Origin: Streptomyces spororaveus
Lineage (GTDB): Bacteria > Actinomycetota > Actinomycetes > Streptomycetales > Streptomycetaceae
DNA length: 64,000 nucleotides
Reading direction: 5' to 3'
Assembly: GCF_016755875.1 (NCBI RefSeq)
Contig: NZ_BNED01000005.1
Coordinates: forward strand, 744,001 to 808,000
In this document: positions 24,488-33,255 of the stretch, piece by piece
How the letters are laid out: each line of letters starts with the position of its first letter
Numbering within the stretch: position 1 is the first letter of the stretch
Notes under the pieces: generated by a model
Told to the model about the DNA's origin: nothing
What the model saw: the letters and a program-made list of their open reading frames with translations, nothing else
Databases searched by the model: none
Translations under genes and position numbers: made by a program

Positions 24488-26827
24488 TCAGTGCGTCGGG
24501 TTCCAGTCGTCGGTGCCGGCCAGGTAGGCGCGGGCGGTGTGGGCTGCGGCCCGGTCCGGGGCGAGCTGGGGACGGTTCGCTCCGGTTCCGGCGCCGGGGC
24601 CGGTGTTGGCGTACTCGGCGAACCGGGCGGACTTCCAGGAGAAGCCCCCCATGTCCGTCCACGGCCCCTCTGTCTTCACGGCCGCGGGCAGGCTCGTGTT
24701 GCGGATGACCAGCTGACCGACCGCGCTCGGGCCCGGGTGCCAGGGCCGGCCGAGGTAGTAGGTCCCGGGCCGGGCGGGGCTGCTGATCGTGCTGTCCGTG
24801 ATGAGGATCCCGTACGGCTTGGCGGCATCGGTGTTCGGTGCGGCGAGGTATCCGTTGTGGCCGCCGGCCGCGGCACCCCGGTCGCGCAGGGTGATGTTGA
24901 CCTGGTCGTAGACGGCGGTGGCGTTGCCGAAGACGAAGTCGACGTCCCCCGCGATGAAGCAGTGCCGGAAGTACTGCCGGTACTGGCCGGTGGCGGAGGG
25001 AGCCCAGTTGAGGACGGTGTCCTGGTGTCCGATGAAACGCGAGTCGACGTACTTCTGGCGGTCGCCGGACGCGTTGACCGCCACGGCCTGCGTATCCCTG
25101 ACGTCCGGGTGAGCCGACCGCTCCCACGTGTTCTCGACCGTCACTCCGGTGACGGTGATGTCGTTCGCCGAGAAGGTCGCGGTGGCACTGCCCGCGGTTC
25201 CGTACGTACCGCCTCCGGGCTTCGGTGTGCCGGAGGCGTTGTCGTAGGTGATGACGACGTCCTCGGCGTTGCCGGTGGCGCCTTTGAGGGTCAGTCCGTG
25301 CTTGGAGGCGGGGACGTTCACCGTCTCCCGGTAGGTGCCGCGCGAGACGAGGACGGTGTCGCCCGCGGTGGCGGCGTCGACGGCGGCCTGCACGGAGCGG
25401 TGGGCCGCGGAGCCGTCGGCGGCGACCGTCAGCGTACGGCCGCCGGCCGGACCGGACGGGGTGGGAGCGGCCTTGCCGCCGGTCTCGGTGAGGATGCCGG
25501 CGCCGGCCTTCGCCGCCAGCTTGGCCGGCAGTCCGGCGGCGGGTTCGAGTCCGGCGGTGAGGGTGGGCCGCCAGTCGACGGTGGTCTTGATCTTCTTCCC
25601 GGGGCCGGCGGAGTTGTGGGCGGCGACCAGGTCGACGGGGGCGCCGCCGACGAGGTTGCCGCTGCCCGCGATGGCTCCGGTGCCGTCGCCGGTGAGCAGT
25701 TGGGAGGTCTTCCGGTCGGAGGAGAGCTTCCAGTGGTTGTTCTGCGCGACGACCTGTGCGCCGGCCCGGGAGTTGATGCTGTAGCTGTGCGCGTATCCCT
25801 CCGACGGCGTGGTGTCGTAGGAGTTGTCATACAGGTGGATCTGGCCCACGCGGGCGAGAGGGGCACGCTGGACGATGCCCCGGAAGACGTTGTGGTGGAG
25901 CGTCACCCGCAGCTTGGTGTCCTTGTCGCTGCTGCCGATCAGCATGGTCTTGTCGTGGTTGCTGAACGAGTTGTATCCGACGGTGACCAGGTCGGAGGCG
26001 TTGGTGATGTCGAGGGCGCCGTCGTGGACCTGGTACTCACGGCCGAAGCGGACCGGGTTGGCGGAGTCCGGGTGCGGGGCGTCGGAGAAGCTGTTGTGGT
26101 CGACCCAGACATGGGTGGCGCCGCGCAGGCTGACGGCGTCGTAGGCGGAGTTCCAGTTGCCGGTGGAGCCGTCGGTCGGGTCCCACTGGGGGAAGCAGTC
26201 CCGGACGTCGGTGAGCGACAGGTTGCGGATGATCACGTTGTCGGCGTTCTTCACCACGAGGCTGCCGCCGGTGAGGCCCGCTCCGGTGCCGGGCACCCCG
26301 ATGACGGTGGTCCGTGCCGGCACCGTGAAGACCATGCGGGCGGCCTGCCTGGCCTGGGCCGCCCTGCGGGCGTCCTCCTGGGCGCCGGACGGCACCTTGG
26401 CACGGCCCCAGACGGCGGGATCGTAGGCCTTGAGGTAGGAATCGAGCGAATAGCCGGTGCCCGCGGCGTGGTCGGCGCAGCTCTGCGGCTTCCCGCTGTC
26501 GTCGGCGTCGGCGTGGATCAGGCCTTTGACCCGGATGATGCGCGGGGCCCCGGCCGGCCCCGCGCTCAGGGCTCTGACCAGCTCGGCGCGGGTGGAGACG
26601 GTGAAGACGTGAGCCGCGTCCGCGGCCGCGCCGCCGGTGGTGCCCGAGCCGCTCGCGGCCCAGCCGTCCCGGGCGGGCAGCACGCCGTGGGCGAGGTCGG
26701 CGGGCGCCACGGCATCGGCCTTCACGACCAGCGGAACGGCGCCGAGACCGGCGGCGACCAGGGTGGCGGCGCCGGCCAGGGCGAGCCTTCTACGTCCGGT
26801 GGGGCGGCGGTGGGGGGAAGCGGACAT
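24488..26827 (-). CDS. Secreted pectate lyase (PL1)-pectin methylesterase (CE8) fusion
   Basis: 779 residues from the ATG at 26827, nine bases after AAGGAG. Twin-arginine-like signal RRRLALAGAATLVAAGLGAV. Domain 1 (about 60-440) is a PL1 pectate lyase beta-helix: THVWVDHNSFSDAP, YQVHDGALDITNASDLVTVG and VTLHHNVFRGIVQRAPLARV, including the catalytic Arg region. Domain 2 (about 465-775) is CE8: SRFIGHQDTVLNW, GDVDFVFGNATAVYDQVNI, GYLAAPNTD and YYLGRPWHPG. De-esterification feeds the lyase, so one secreted protein attacks methylated pectin. The second His in place of Gln/Gly in the GHQDT motif is a small oddity. Confidence 0.93.
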   Translation of the reverse strand: MSASPHRRPTGRRRLALAGAATLVAAGLGAVPLVVKADAVAPADLAHGVLPARDGWAASGSGTTGGAAADAAHVFTVSTRAELVRALSAGPAGAPRIIRVKGLIHADADDSGKPQSCADHAAGTGYSLDSYLKAYDPAVWGRAKVPSGAQEDARRAAQARQAARMVFTVPARTTVIGVPGTGAGLTGGSLVVKNADNVIIRNLSLTDVRDCFPQWDPTDGSTGNWNSAYDAVSLRGATHVWVDHNSFSDAPHPDSANPVRFGREYQVHDGALDITNASDLVTVGYNSFSNHDKTMLIGSSDKDTKLRVTLHHNVFRGIVQRAPLARVGQIHLYDNSYDTTPSEGYAHSYSINSRAGAQVVAQNNHWKLSSDRKTSQLLTGDGTGAIAGSGNLVGGAPVDLVAAHNSAGPGKKIKTTVDWRPTLTAGLEPAAGLPAKLAAKAGAGILTETGGKAAPTPSGPAGGRTLTVAADGSAAHRSVQAAVDAATAGDTVLVSRGTYRETVNVPASKHGLTLKGATGNAEDVVITYDNASGTPKPGGGTYGTAGSATATFSANDITVTGVTVENTWERSAHPDVRDTQAVAVNASGDRQKYVDSRFIGHQDTVLNWAPSATGQYRQYFRHCFIAGDVDFVFGNATAVYDQVNITLRDRGAAAGGHNGYLAAPNTDAAKPYGILITDSTISSPARPGTYYLGRPWHPGPSAVGQLVIRNTSLPAAVKTEGPWTDMGGFSWKSARFAEYANTGPGAGTGANRPQLAPDRAAAHTARAYLAGTDDWNPTH

Positions 26828-26928
26828 GGGCGGCGGCTCCTTGGGGTGGGGTGCACTGTTCACCCCTCAGTTGCCGCCGCAGCCCGAAAGGTTGCCGGGC
26901 ACCCGCCGAAAACCTCCCCCGCGGCGTT

Positions 26929-26958
26929 GCCCGTTCGGGTCACCCCTTCCGAACGGGC
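26929..26958 (-). terminator. Terminator after the RsbQP-STAS operon
   Basis: GCCCGTTCGG (26929-26938) and CCGAACGGGC (26949-26958) form a perfect 10-bp stem with a 10-base loop, 44 bases downstream of the STAS stop. Confidence 0.65.
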
Positions 26959-27001
26959 ACCTCCTGCGGCACCTCCGTCGTCAGGGACCGCCGGTGGCCG
27001 G

Positions 27002-27340
27002 TCACGGTGTCGTGGCCGCGCCGACATCGGGGTGGATGGTGAAGACCCGGTCGAGCCCGACGACGCGCAGGATGCGGATCGTGTTGTCGGGGACGGCCGC
27101 CAGGGCGATGTCCGCCCGGGCGGCGACGGCGTGGTTGCGGGCGACGATGAGGGCGGTGATGCCGCTGGAGTCGCAGAACCGTATGCCGGAGAGGTCCAGC
27201 ACGAGACGCTGTCCGCGCTCCAGGCTGAGGGCTGTCACAGCCTGTCGAAGGCGGGGGGCCTGGTCGAAGTCGAGGTCGCCGGCGATTTCCAGCACGGGGC
27301 CGGTGGTGGCGTCTCGGGCGGTGATGGTCAGGGCGCTCAT
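27002..27340 (-). CDS. STAS-domain anti-sigma factor antagonist (RsbV-like)
   Basis: 112 residues, one STAS domain, with the canonical phosphosite IRFCDSSGITAL (Ser58/Ser59) intact. Start overlaps the PP2C stop as ATGA. As the last gene of an RsbQ-RsbP-STAS set it is the natural substrate of the upstream phosphatase: dephosphorylated antagonist would sequester an anti-sigma kinase and free a stress sigma factor. The kinase and sigma genes are elsewhere. The pathway is inferred from Bacillus. Confidence 0.92.
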   Translation of the reverse strand: MSALTITARDATTGPVLEIAGDLDFDQAPRLRQAVTALSLERGQRLVLDLSGIRFCDSSGITALIVARNHAVAARADIALAAVPDNTIRILRVVGLDRVFTIHPDVGAATTP

Positions 27341-28623
27341 GTCAGACCGTGCTCTCGCGCAACGGGGATGGGACGGGGCACGCCGAGGGCGAGCAGAGCC
27401 GTGTCGTCGTCCAGGCCTTCACCGAAGCCGTCCAAGAGACCGGTGAGAGCGGTGATCAGCTCCTGTGCCCCGGCAGGGGCGAGACCGGCGGTGAAAGTCC
27501 GCAGGGCGTCTTCGCCGTAGAGCTCGCGGTTCGTGCCGACACGGGCTTCGGTGAGGCCGTCGGTGTAGAGGAGGAGGGAATCGCCGGGGCCGAGCGTGGT
27601 CGAGGCAGGGGTGAAGCGGGGGTCGGGCAGGATCCCGATGAGCAGGCCGCCGGGGGTGGGGAGATAGTCGGCCCGGCCGTCGGCACGCACGACGAGTGCG
27701 GGGGGATGGCCCCCGGAGGCCAGGTGCACGGCCACCGTTCCGGTGCTGGGGTCGGGTTCCATCACGCCGAAGATCGCGGTGCAGTAGCGCGGGTCCCCAC
27801 TCGTGAACCGCTCGTGCAGCACGGTGTTCAAGGTGGACAGCGCGGCCACGGGGTCGGAGTCGTGGAGGGCGGCGGCGCGCAGGGTGTAGCGGGTCAGGGA
27901 GGTCACCGCGGCGGCCTGGGGACCCTTGCCGCAGACGTCGCCGAGGAAGAACGCCCAGCGCTTGTCGTCCAGCGGGAACAGGTCGTAGAAGTCTCCGCCG
28001 AGCCGGTCGACGGAGGCGGTGTGGTAGTAGGAGGCCGCTTCCATGCCGGGCACCGCGGGCAGGGCGGAGGGGAGCAGGCTCTGCTGGAGCACCGCGAGTG
28101 CTTCACGCAGCCGCTCCCTGTCGGCTTCGGCCTGTCGGCGGGCTTCCTCCGCCAGCTGACGCTCGCGCAGCAGTTCGCCTTCGTAGGCGCGGCGCTGTCG
28201 TGCGTCGAAGACGGTGGTGCGGATCAGCGTCGGCTCGCCGTCGCCGCTCGTCTTCACGTGGGAGGTGACCAGGACCGGGAGGCGTCCGCCGCCCGACGCC
28301 TTGAGTTCCAGCGCTATCTCGCTGATCTTTCCCTGCATCCGCAGGAGCGGCGCGAAGTGCGTCTCGTGGTAGAGCTTGCCGCCGATCGTGAGGAGGTCGG
28401 TGAAACGTCTACGGCCCACGACTTCCTCGCGCGTGAGACCGAGCCAGTCGAGGAGCGTTCCGTTGATCCTGGCGATGGTGCCGTCCATCAGGGTGGACAG
28501 GTAGCCGCAGGGGGCGGATTCGTAGAGCTCCTCGGCGGTGTCCTCCAGCAGGGATGAGAACACCGCGTCAGTGGTGGACTCTTCCTCCTCGGGCCGCTCG
28601 GGGTTCTGGGCGGTGCACCCCAT
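27337..28623 (-). CDS. rsbP: PAS-PP2C phosphatase, RsbP-like
   Basis: 428 residues. A PAS domain (about 35-150: YLSTLMDGTIARINGTLLDW LGLTREEVVGRRRFTDLL) joins through a coiled coil (about 150-185) to PP2C (about 195-420) with GGDFYDLFPLDD, GDVCGKGPQAAAVTSLTRYT, SGGHPPALVV and GLDDDTALLAL. The start codon overlaps the hydrolase stop (TGATG). PAS-PP2C next to an alpha/beta hydrolase is the RsbP-RsbQ energy-stress arrangement known from Bacillus subtilis. Symbol by analogy. Confidence 0.9.
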   Translation of the reverse strand: MGCTAQNPERPEEEESTTDAVFSSLLEDTAEELYESAPCGYLSTLMDGTIARINGTLLDWLGLTREEVVGRRRFTDLLTIGGKLYHETHFAPLLRMQGKISEIALELKASGGGRLPVLVTSHVKTSGDGEPTLIRTTVFDARQRRAYEGELLRERQLAEEARRQAEADRERLREALAVLQQSLLPSALPAVPGMEAASYYHTASVDRLGGDFYDLFPLDDKRWAFFLGDVCGKGPQAAAVTSLTRYTLRAAALHDSDPVAALSTLNTVLHERFTSGDPRYCTAIFGVMEPDPSTGTVAVHLASGGHPPALVVRADGRADYLPTPGGLLIGILPDPRFTPASTTLGPGDSLLLYTDGLTEARVGTNRELYGEDALRTFTAGLAPAGAQELITALTGLLDGFGEGLDDDTALLALGVPRPIPVAREHGLT

Positions 28624-29426
28624 CACGGTAGCTCCCGCAGGAACGCGCGGATGGCCGACGTGGTGGCCTCGGGAGCGCTCAGCTGGGGGCAGTGCCCCGT
28701 TGCGTCCAGGGTGATCAGGCGGCTTCCGGGGATGGCCGCGTGGACGTAGCCGCCGACCTCGCGCGGCGCGATCACGTCCTGGGCACATTCCAGGACCAGC
28801 GTCGGTACGTCCACCGACTTCAGGTCGGCACGGCTGTCGGAGAGGAACGTGGTGCGGGCGAAGACGCGGGCGATCGCCGGATCGGTGGCGCAGAAACTGT
28901 TGGCCAGCTCCTCCCCCAGTTCCGGACGTTCGGGGTTGGCCATGATCACCGGTGCCATCGTGGCCGACCAGCCGAGGTAGTTCGACTCGAGCGACTCCAG
29001 CAACTCGTCTATGTCCTCGGCACTGAAGCCGCCGCGGTAGGCGTCGTCGTCGATGTAGCACGGGGAGGGGCCGACCATGACCAGGGAGGAGAACCGCTCG
29101 GGGGCGGTGGCCGCCGCGCGTACTCCGATCATCGCGCTGACCGAATGCCCGACGAAGGCCACGTCCTCTAGGTCCAGGGCCTCGCACACCTCGACCACGT
29201 CCCGGGCGTATCCGTCCAGTGAGCCGTAGCGTTCGGCGCTCCAGGCGGACGGGTCGGAGCCACCCGACCCGACGTAGTCGAACAGGACCACCTGGAATTC
29301 CACGGCCAGAGCCGGGGCCACCAGGCCCCACATGTTCTGGTCACAGCCGAACCCGTGCGCCAGCATCACCACGGGGCCGCCGGGTGATCCGGTGACCTTC
29401 ACGTTGTTCCTACGGAGGATATCCAT
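28623..29426 (-). CDS. rsbQ: Alpha/beta hydrolase, RsbQ-like
   Basis: 267 residues, the length of RsbQ/KAI2-type hydrolases. Start chosen at the ATG at 29426. Oxyanion segment MLAHGFGCDQNMW, nucleophile Ser95 (FVGHSVSAMIG), Asp217 (CAQDVIAPREVGGYVH) and His245 (DATGHCPQLSAPEATTSAIR) form the triad. RsbQ supplies a small ligand that activates the PAS-PP2C partner. Directly coupled to the phosphatase gene. It is related to plant karrikin/strigolactone receptors, so a small-lactone-like ligand is plausible (inference). Confidence 0.93.
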   Translation of the reverse strand: MDILRRNNVKVTGSPGGPVVMLAHGFGCDQNMWGLVAPALAVEFQVVLFDYVGSGGSDPSAWSAERYGSLDGYARDVVEVCEALDLEDVAFVGHSVSAMIGVRAAATAPERFSSLVMVGPSPCYIDDDAYRGGFSAEDIDELLESLESNYLGWSATMAPVIMANPERPELGEELANSFCATDPAIARVFARTTFLSDSRADLKSVDVPTLVLECAQDVIAPREVGGYVHAAIPGSRLITLDATGHCPQLSAPEATTSAIRAFLRELP

Positions 29427-29553
29427 CCGGTCATCCTGTTCATCGGTCTGGACGTCAGCGTTGCCGACCCGATCGGGGGTGGGCCCCGCCCCGGTCCCGT
29501 CGGTCAGATGGTCGGCGGGCGCCGAGGGCGAGGTCCGACCGCGGTGAGGCTGT

Positions 29554-29958
29554 TCAGCCTGCGAGGGCGAGGACGCCCAGGGCACTGCCTTGTTCGTCGA
29601 CGACGGGCAGGGCGTCGAGCCGGCGGTAGCGCATCGCGTGCTCGGCTTCGGCCATCGTGGTGCGGGGCGAGGTGGTCGGTCCGCGGTCACCGAGGACGTC
29701 GCGCAGCCGGATTCGGTCCGTGTACGCGTCTCCGTCACGGACGGCCGCGAGCTGAGCAGGGGTCACCAGACCGGCGCACAGGCCGTCCTCGTCGCAGACC
29801 AGCAGATGTCCCGCGCGAGCACTGGCCATGACGGACAAGGCCACTTCGACCGTCATGTCGTCGCAGACCTGCGGCCCGGCGGCCTCCATGGCATCGGCCA
29901 CCGCCTGGTGCGCGGGGTTGGCACTCAGCGAGCGGAACTGCATCTGGACCAGCGTCAA
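29554..29958 (-). CDS. Tandem CBS-domain protein
   Basis: 134 residues. The best start is a TTG at 29958, six bases after AGGAGG; the in-frame ATG (29943-29941) lies 21 bases from that site. Two CBS motifs: VEVALSVMASARAGHLLVCD and EAEHAMRYRRLDALPVVDEQ. CBS pairs bind adenine nucleotides, fitting an energy-sensing role next to the RsbQ-RsbP genes (inference). Its stop is 130 bases before the hydrolase start, same direction, so it may lead that operon. Confidence 0.85.
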   Translation of the reverse strand: MTLVQMQFRSLSANPAHQAVADAMEAAGPQVCDDMTVEVALSVMASARAGHLLVCDEDGLCAGLVTPAQLAAVRDGDAYTDRIRLRDVLGDRGPTTSPRTTMAEAEHAMRYRRLDALPVVDEQGSALGVLALAG

Positions 29959-30004
29959 AACGTGCCTCCTACAGAGATGGGTCAGTTTCCTGATCACGTG
30001 GTTC

Positions 30005-31522
30005 TCAGGCCGCCGCCGCGTTGACGGCGGACCGGCGCACGTTCAAGCGCCGGGCTGCCGAAGCGGGACCGCGGCGGCTGCGGGAGGCCGCGGTGCGCTT
30101 GGGTCGCTCGGACACCGGCGCGGTGATGGTGACCGGGATGCCGGAGGGGGCCTGGGCTCCGGTGATCCGGCTCAGTGCCTCCTCACCCGAGCGGACCTGG
30201 GTGGTCTGCGGGACGATGCCGGCGGTGGCCATGAGGCGGGTCATGTCACGGCGCTGGTTCGGGGTGACCAGCGTGACGACGCTGCCGGACTCCCCGGCAC
30301 GTGCGGTCCGCCCGCCGCGGTGGAGGTAGTCCTTGTGGTCGGTCGGCGGGTCCACGTTGACCACGAGGTCGAGGTTGTCGACGTGGATGCCGCGGGCGGC
30401 GACGTTGGTGGCGACCAGGACGGTGACGTGTCCGGTCTTGAACTGGGCGAGGGTGCGGGTGCGCTGCGGCTGCGACTTCCCGCCGTGCAGGGCGGCGGCC
30501 CGGACACCGCTGTTCAGCAGGTCCTGGGTCAGCCGGTCGACTGCGTGCTTGGTGTCCAGGAACATGATCACCCGGCCCTCGCGCGCCGCGATCTCCGTCG
30601 TCGTACGGTGCTTGTCAGCCCCGTGCACGTGCAATACGTGGTGCTCCATCGTGGTGACGGCACCGGCCGAGGGGTCCACCGAGTGCACGACGGGGTCGGC
30701 CAGGTAGCGGCGCACCAGCAGGTCGACGTTGCGGTCGAGGGTGGCGGAGAACAGCATCCGCTGGCCTTCGGGGCGCACCTGGTCGAGCAGTGCGGTGACC
30801 TGCGGCATGAATCCCATGTCGGCCATCTGGTCGGCTTCGTCCAGGACGGTGATCGCGACCTGGTTCAGTCGGCAGTCCCCGCGGTCGATGAGGTCCTTCA
30901 GCCGTCCGGGCGTCGCGACGACGACCTCGGCGCCGACACGCAGCGCGCCCGCCTGCCTGCCGATCGGCATCCCGCCGACGACGGTCGCCAGGCGCAGCTT
31001 CACCGAGCGGGCGTACGGAGTGAGCGCGTCGGTCACCTGCTGCGCCAGCTCACGCGTCGGTACGAGGACCAGTGCGAGCGGCTGACGGGGCTCGGCGCAC
31101 TGTCCGGCGGTGCGGGCCAGCAGGGCGAGGCCGAAGGCCAGGGTCTTGCCGGAGCCGGTGCGGCCGCGGCCGAGCACGTCGCGGCCCGCGAGGGTGTTGG
31201 GCAGGGTGGCTCCCTGGATCGGGAACGGCACGCTCACGCCCTGCGCACCGAGGGCGGCCAGCAACTCCCCGGGCATGTCCAGGTCAGCGAAGGCCTCGAC
31301 GGCAGGGAGGGCAGGAGTGATCGTCTTCGGCGGGGCGAACTCGCCCTGCACCGCGGCGGGCCGCCGGCCGTAGCCGCCCGAACGGCTCGGACCGCCCGAA
31401 CGGCTCGGGGCGGAGGTACCGAAGCGGCTGCCCCGGCCTGAACCGGCAGCGGAACCGAAAGCGGGGCCACCGGTGCGGCCTCGGGTGCGAGCGGAGCGGT
31501 TGTTCGTACGTACGGGGTTCAT
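30005..31522 (-). CDS. DEAD-box RNA helicase
   Basis: 505 residues with all helicase motifs: Q motif (VPFPIQGATLPNTL), motif I (GRTGSGKTLAFG), Ia (PTRELAQQV), II (VLDEADQM), III (FSATL), and VI (HRGGRTARAG). An Arg/Gly/Ser-rich N-terminal 60 residues and a basic C-terminal tail (RPKRTAASRSRRGPASAARR) could bind RNA. GAAGG precedes the ATG. Beside a cold-shock gene on the same strand, it suits RNA remodelling in the cold, as in related Streptomyces loci. Confidence 0.95.
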   Translation of the reverse strand: MNPVRTNNRSARTRGRTGGPAFGSAAGSGRGSRFGTSAPSRSGGPSRSGGYGRRPAAVQGEFAPPKTITPALPAVEAFADLDMPGELLAALGAQGVSVPFPIQGATLPNTLAGRDVLGRGRTGSGKTLAFGLALLARTAGQCAEPRQPLALVLVPTRELAQQVTDALTPYARSVKLRLATVVGGMPIGRQAGALRVGAEVVVATPGRLKDLIDRGDCRLNQVAITVLDEADQMADMGFMPQVTALLDQVRPEGQRMLFSATLDRNVDLLVRRYLADPVVHSVDPSAGAVTTMEHHVLHVHGADKHRTTTEIAAREGRVIMFLDTKHAVDRLTQDLLNSGVRAAALHGGKSQPQRTRTLAQFKTGHVTVLVATNVAARGIHVDNLDLVVNVDPPTDHKDYLHRGGRTARAGESGSVVTLVTPNQRRDMTRLMATAGIVPQTTQVRSGEEALSRITGAQAPSGIPVTITAPVSERPKRTAASRSRRGPASAARRLNVRRSAVNAAAA

Positions 31523-31789
31523 TCAGAACCTTCCTTGATACGGCACGCATCAAGGAATTCCGGCAGCTTGACAACAGCGCGGGGAATCGCAAGAACGGGC
31601 CGAATGAAATGCGAAAGCGGAGCCGGCCGCAGGGAGTCCGTGCGGGCGCCGCTGTGAAAATGGGTGATGCCGGGTATGAAATCCCCGAGATCGACTCGGG
31701 TGCAGTTCCGAAGAGGTCCGCGTGCCGGAGCAGCGCCTCTGGCCGGTCAGGGGCGTCCCGCAGGTGAACCCGCCGCGGGAGATGCCTGC

Positions 31790-31827
31790 AGCTGGGGCCC
31801 GCACCCCGAAGGATGCGGGCCCCAGCT
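31790..31827 (-). terminator. Terminator of the cold-shock gene
   Basis: AGCTGGGGCCCGCA (31790-31803) and its exact reverse complement (31814-31827) give a 14-bp stem with a 10-base loop, 18 bases after the csp stop. Confidence 0.8.
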
Positions 31828-31845
31828 ACGAAATGCGCGTCAGTG

Positions 31846-32049
31846 TCAGGCGGGAACGATGTTCTCGGCCGTCGGACCCTTCTGGCCCTGCGCGATGTCG
31901 AAGGTGACCTTCTGGCCTTCGGCCAGCTCACGGAAGCCCTGGGCGGCGATGTTCGAGAAGTGGGCGAACACGTCGGCGCCGCCACCGTCCTGCTCGATGA
32001 AGCCGAAACCCTTGGCCGCGTTGAACCACTTCACGGTGCCAGATGCCAT
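31846..32049 (-). CDS. CspA-type cold-shock protein
   Basis: 67 residues. AAGGAGAT is seven bases before the ATG. RNP1 (KGFGFIEQD) and RNP2 (DVFAHFS) are intact in a single OB-fold cold-shock domain, which binds single-stranded RNA/DNA as a chaperone. It has its own terminator before the helicase gene. Confidence 0.96.
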   Translation of the reverse strand: MASGTVKWFNAAKGFGFIEQDGGGADVFAHFSNIAAQGFRELAEGQKVTFDIAQGQKGPTAENIVPA

Positions 32050-32432
32050 GTCAGATCTCCTTTGGGGCAGTACAGCGGAATCCGCACTGCACGGACACCG
32101 TGTCGCCGCGATGATGCCCCGCCGGAAAATGACCCGGAAATACGAAGCACTCCCATCAGGGGCCCGGAGACCGGCTGGAGGTACTTGAAGTTTTGGGAAC
32201 CACGACTGCAACCGAGATCGACAATAGCATGCCGTAGCGGTCGGCGTACGAATAGCAATTCACGATGGCCGCCGTGCAAAAAACCCTCTCCGCAGGGACC
32301 GCTAAATCCTTGCACCGCGGTGACAGATATTGGCGGCCCGGGCGCAACGCTTTGGGAAACAGAGGGGCACGATCACCACCACGCCCCGACACACGCGTGC
32401 GAGGCCCACCGGGAGCGGCGGGCTCGCCCACC
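32050..32432 (-). promoter_or_regulatory. Leader/promoter region of the cold-shock gene
   Basis: About 380 bases without a gene. AT-richer stretches around 32220-32300. On the minus strand CCCT-GCGGAG-AGGG followed by six T (about 32298-32278) could end the MerR transcript, though its stem is short. The rest probably holds the csp promoter and untranslated leader; long leaders are usual for csp genes. Confidence 0.45.
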
Positions 32433-32783
32433 TCAGTCCGCGGTCGGCGGGCCGGACGACGCGGCGGCGCGGCGGTACTCGGCATTGAGGCGCTGGGCTT
32501 CCTCGAGCTGGTCCTCGAGGATGACGATGCGGCAGGCGGCCTCGACGGGGGTTCCCTGATCGACGAGTTCCCGGGCTCGGGCCGCGATGCGCAGCTGGTA
32601 GCGGGAGTAGCGGCGGTGGCCGCCCTCGGAGCGGAGAGGCGTGATCAGGCGGGCTTCGCCGATGGCACGGAGGAAGCCCGGGGTGGTGCCGAGCATCTCC
32701 GCGGCCCGACCCATGGTGTACGCGGGGTAGTCGTCGTCGTCCAGGTGGCCGCCGAGCGGGCCTGTCGGATTCTCTGCTGTCAT
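32433..32783 (-). CDS. MerR-type helix-turn-helix regulator
   Basis: 116 residues. The start is the ATG at 32783 with AGAGGTG upstream. YTMGRAAEMLGTTPGFLRAI and LITPLRSEGGHRRYSRYQLR are the MerR winged helix; a helix (RIVILEDQLEEAQRLNAEYR) follows for dimerisation. No effector-binding domain and no metal-binding Cys. It lies behind a long hairpin-rich leader, suggesting post-transcriptional control. The gene is linked to csp and a helicase gene on the same strand. Confidence 0.88.
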   Translation of the reverse strand: MTAENPTGPLGGHLDDDDYPAYTMGRAAEMLGTTPGFLRAIGEARLITPLRSEGGHRRYSRYQLRIAARARELVDQGTPVEAACRIVILEDQLEEAQRLNAEYRRAAASSGPPTAD

Positions 32784-33255
32784 TGCACCTCTCTCCGAAA
32801 CACATGGAGGGGCCCTGGTGCCGTACGGCACCAGGGCCCCGAGGGAACTTCTACACCATCTGCCGGCATCAGTTCCTAACCGGCCTTCTGTTTCCGCATG
32901 CCCGACGTGAACGATGTCGGGGGTGCGGGGATCGCGGTTGCTTGACCGGAGACCACCTCACTGTCGATGTCCTGCGGTACCCGGGCTCAGGACTTCCGCC
33001 CGGGCGATCCTGATGGCGCGGTTCCTCCGTTCTTCCCTCGGTGATCAACCTGTTTGCTGCGTCGACTGCGGTACTGCTCGTGGCGGCCCCTGATCACCGC
33101 GGGCCACCCGGTCCGGTCGTCAGCCCCGTCGCCCCACTGCAACAAACCTGGCTTCGGAGCTCCACCACCGCACCGTCCTGCGAACTGCACTTACGGGCAC
33201 TGCGCCCGGCAGTTCATCTCTGCCGGGCCCTGCTGTCTCTCTGGGCTACGAGAGA
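32784..33255 (-). ncRNA. Candidate structured leader RNA upstream of the MerR gene
   Basis: About 470 bases with no gene but several inverted repeats, all consistent with transcription toward the MerR gene: TCTCTC/GAGAGA (33236-33241/33250-33255), GCCCGGCAG/CTGCCGGGC (33204-33212/33220-33228), CGGTGATCA/TGATCACCG (33039-33047/33091-33099), CCCGAC/GTCGGG around 32901-32921, and the 32-bp palindrome at 32809-32840. An AT-rich stretch at 33245-33320 is a plausible promoter. I cannot assign a known Rfam family. It may be a long regulatory 5' leader or an independent RNA. Confidence 0.5.
32809..32840. terminator. Perfect 32-bp palindrome before the MerR ribosome site
   Basis: GGGGCCCTGGTGCCGT followed directly by its reverse complement. 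As RNA it gives a 14-bp stem with a 4-base loop. It ends 25 bases above the MerR ATG, so it could be an attenuator in the leader or a terminator of a separate RNA. It could also be a protein-binding operator. Confidence 0.6.

Noticed and set aside
24491..27520. Open frame of 1009 codons on the plus strand
   Set aside because: It is the antisense shadow of the pectinase, STAS and RsbP genes; codon bias and family motifs belong to the minus strand.
32841..33120. Match to the c-di-AMP (ydaO) riboswitch, RNase P or tmRNA
   Set aside because: Some short strings look alike, but the conserved core sequences of each were not found when read on both strands.
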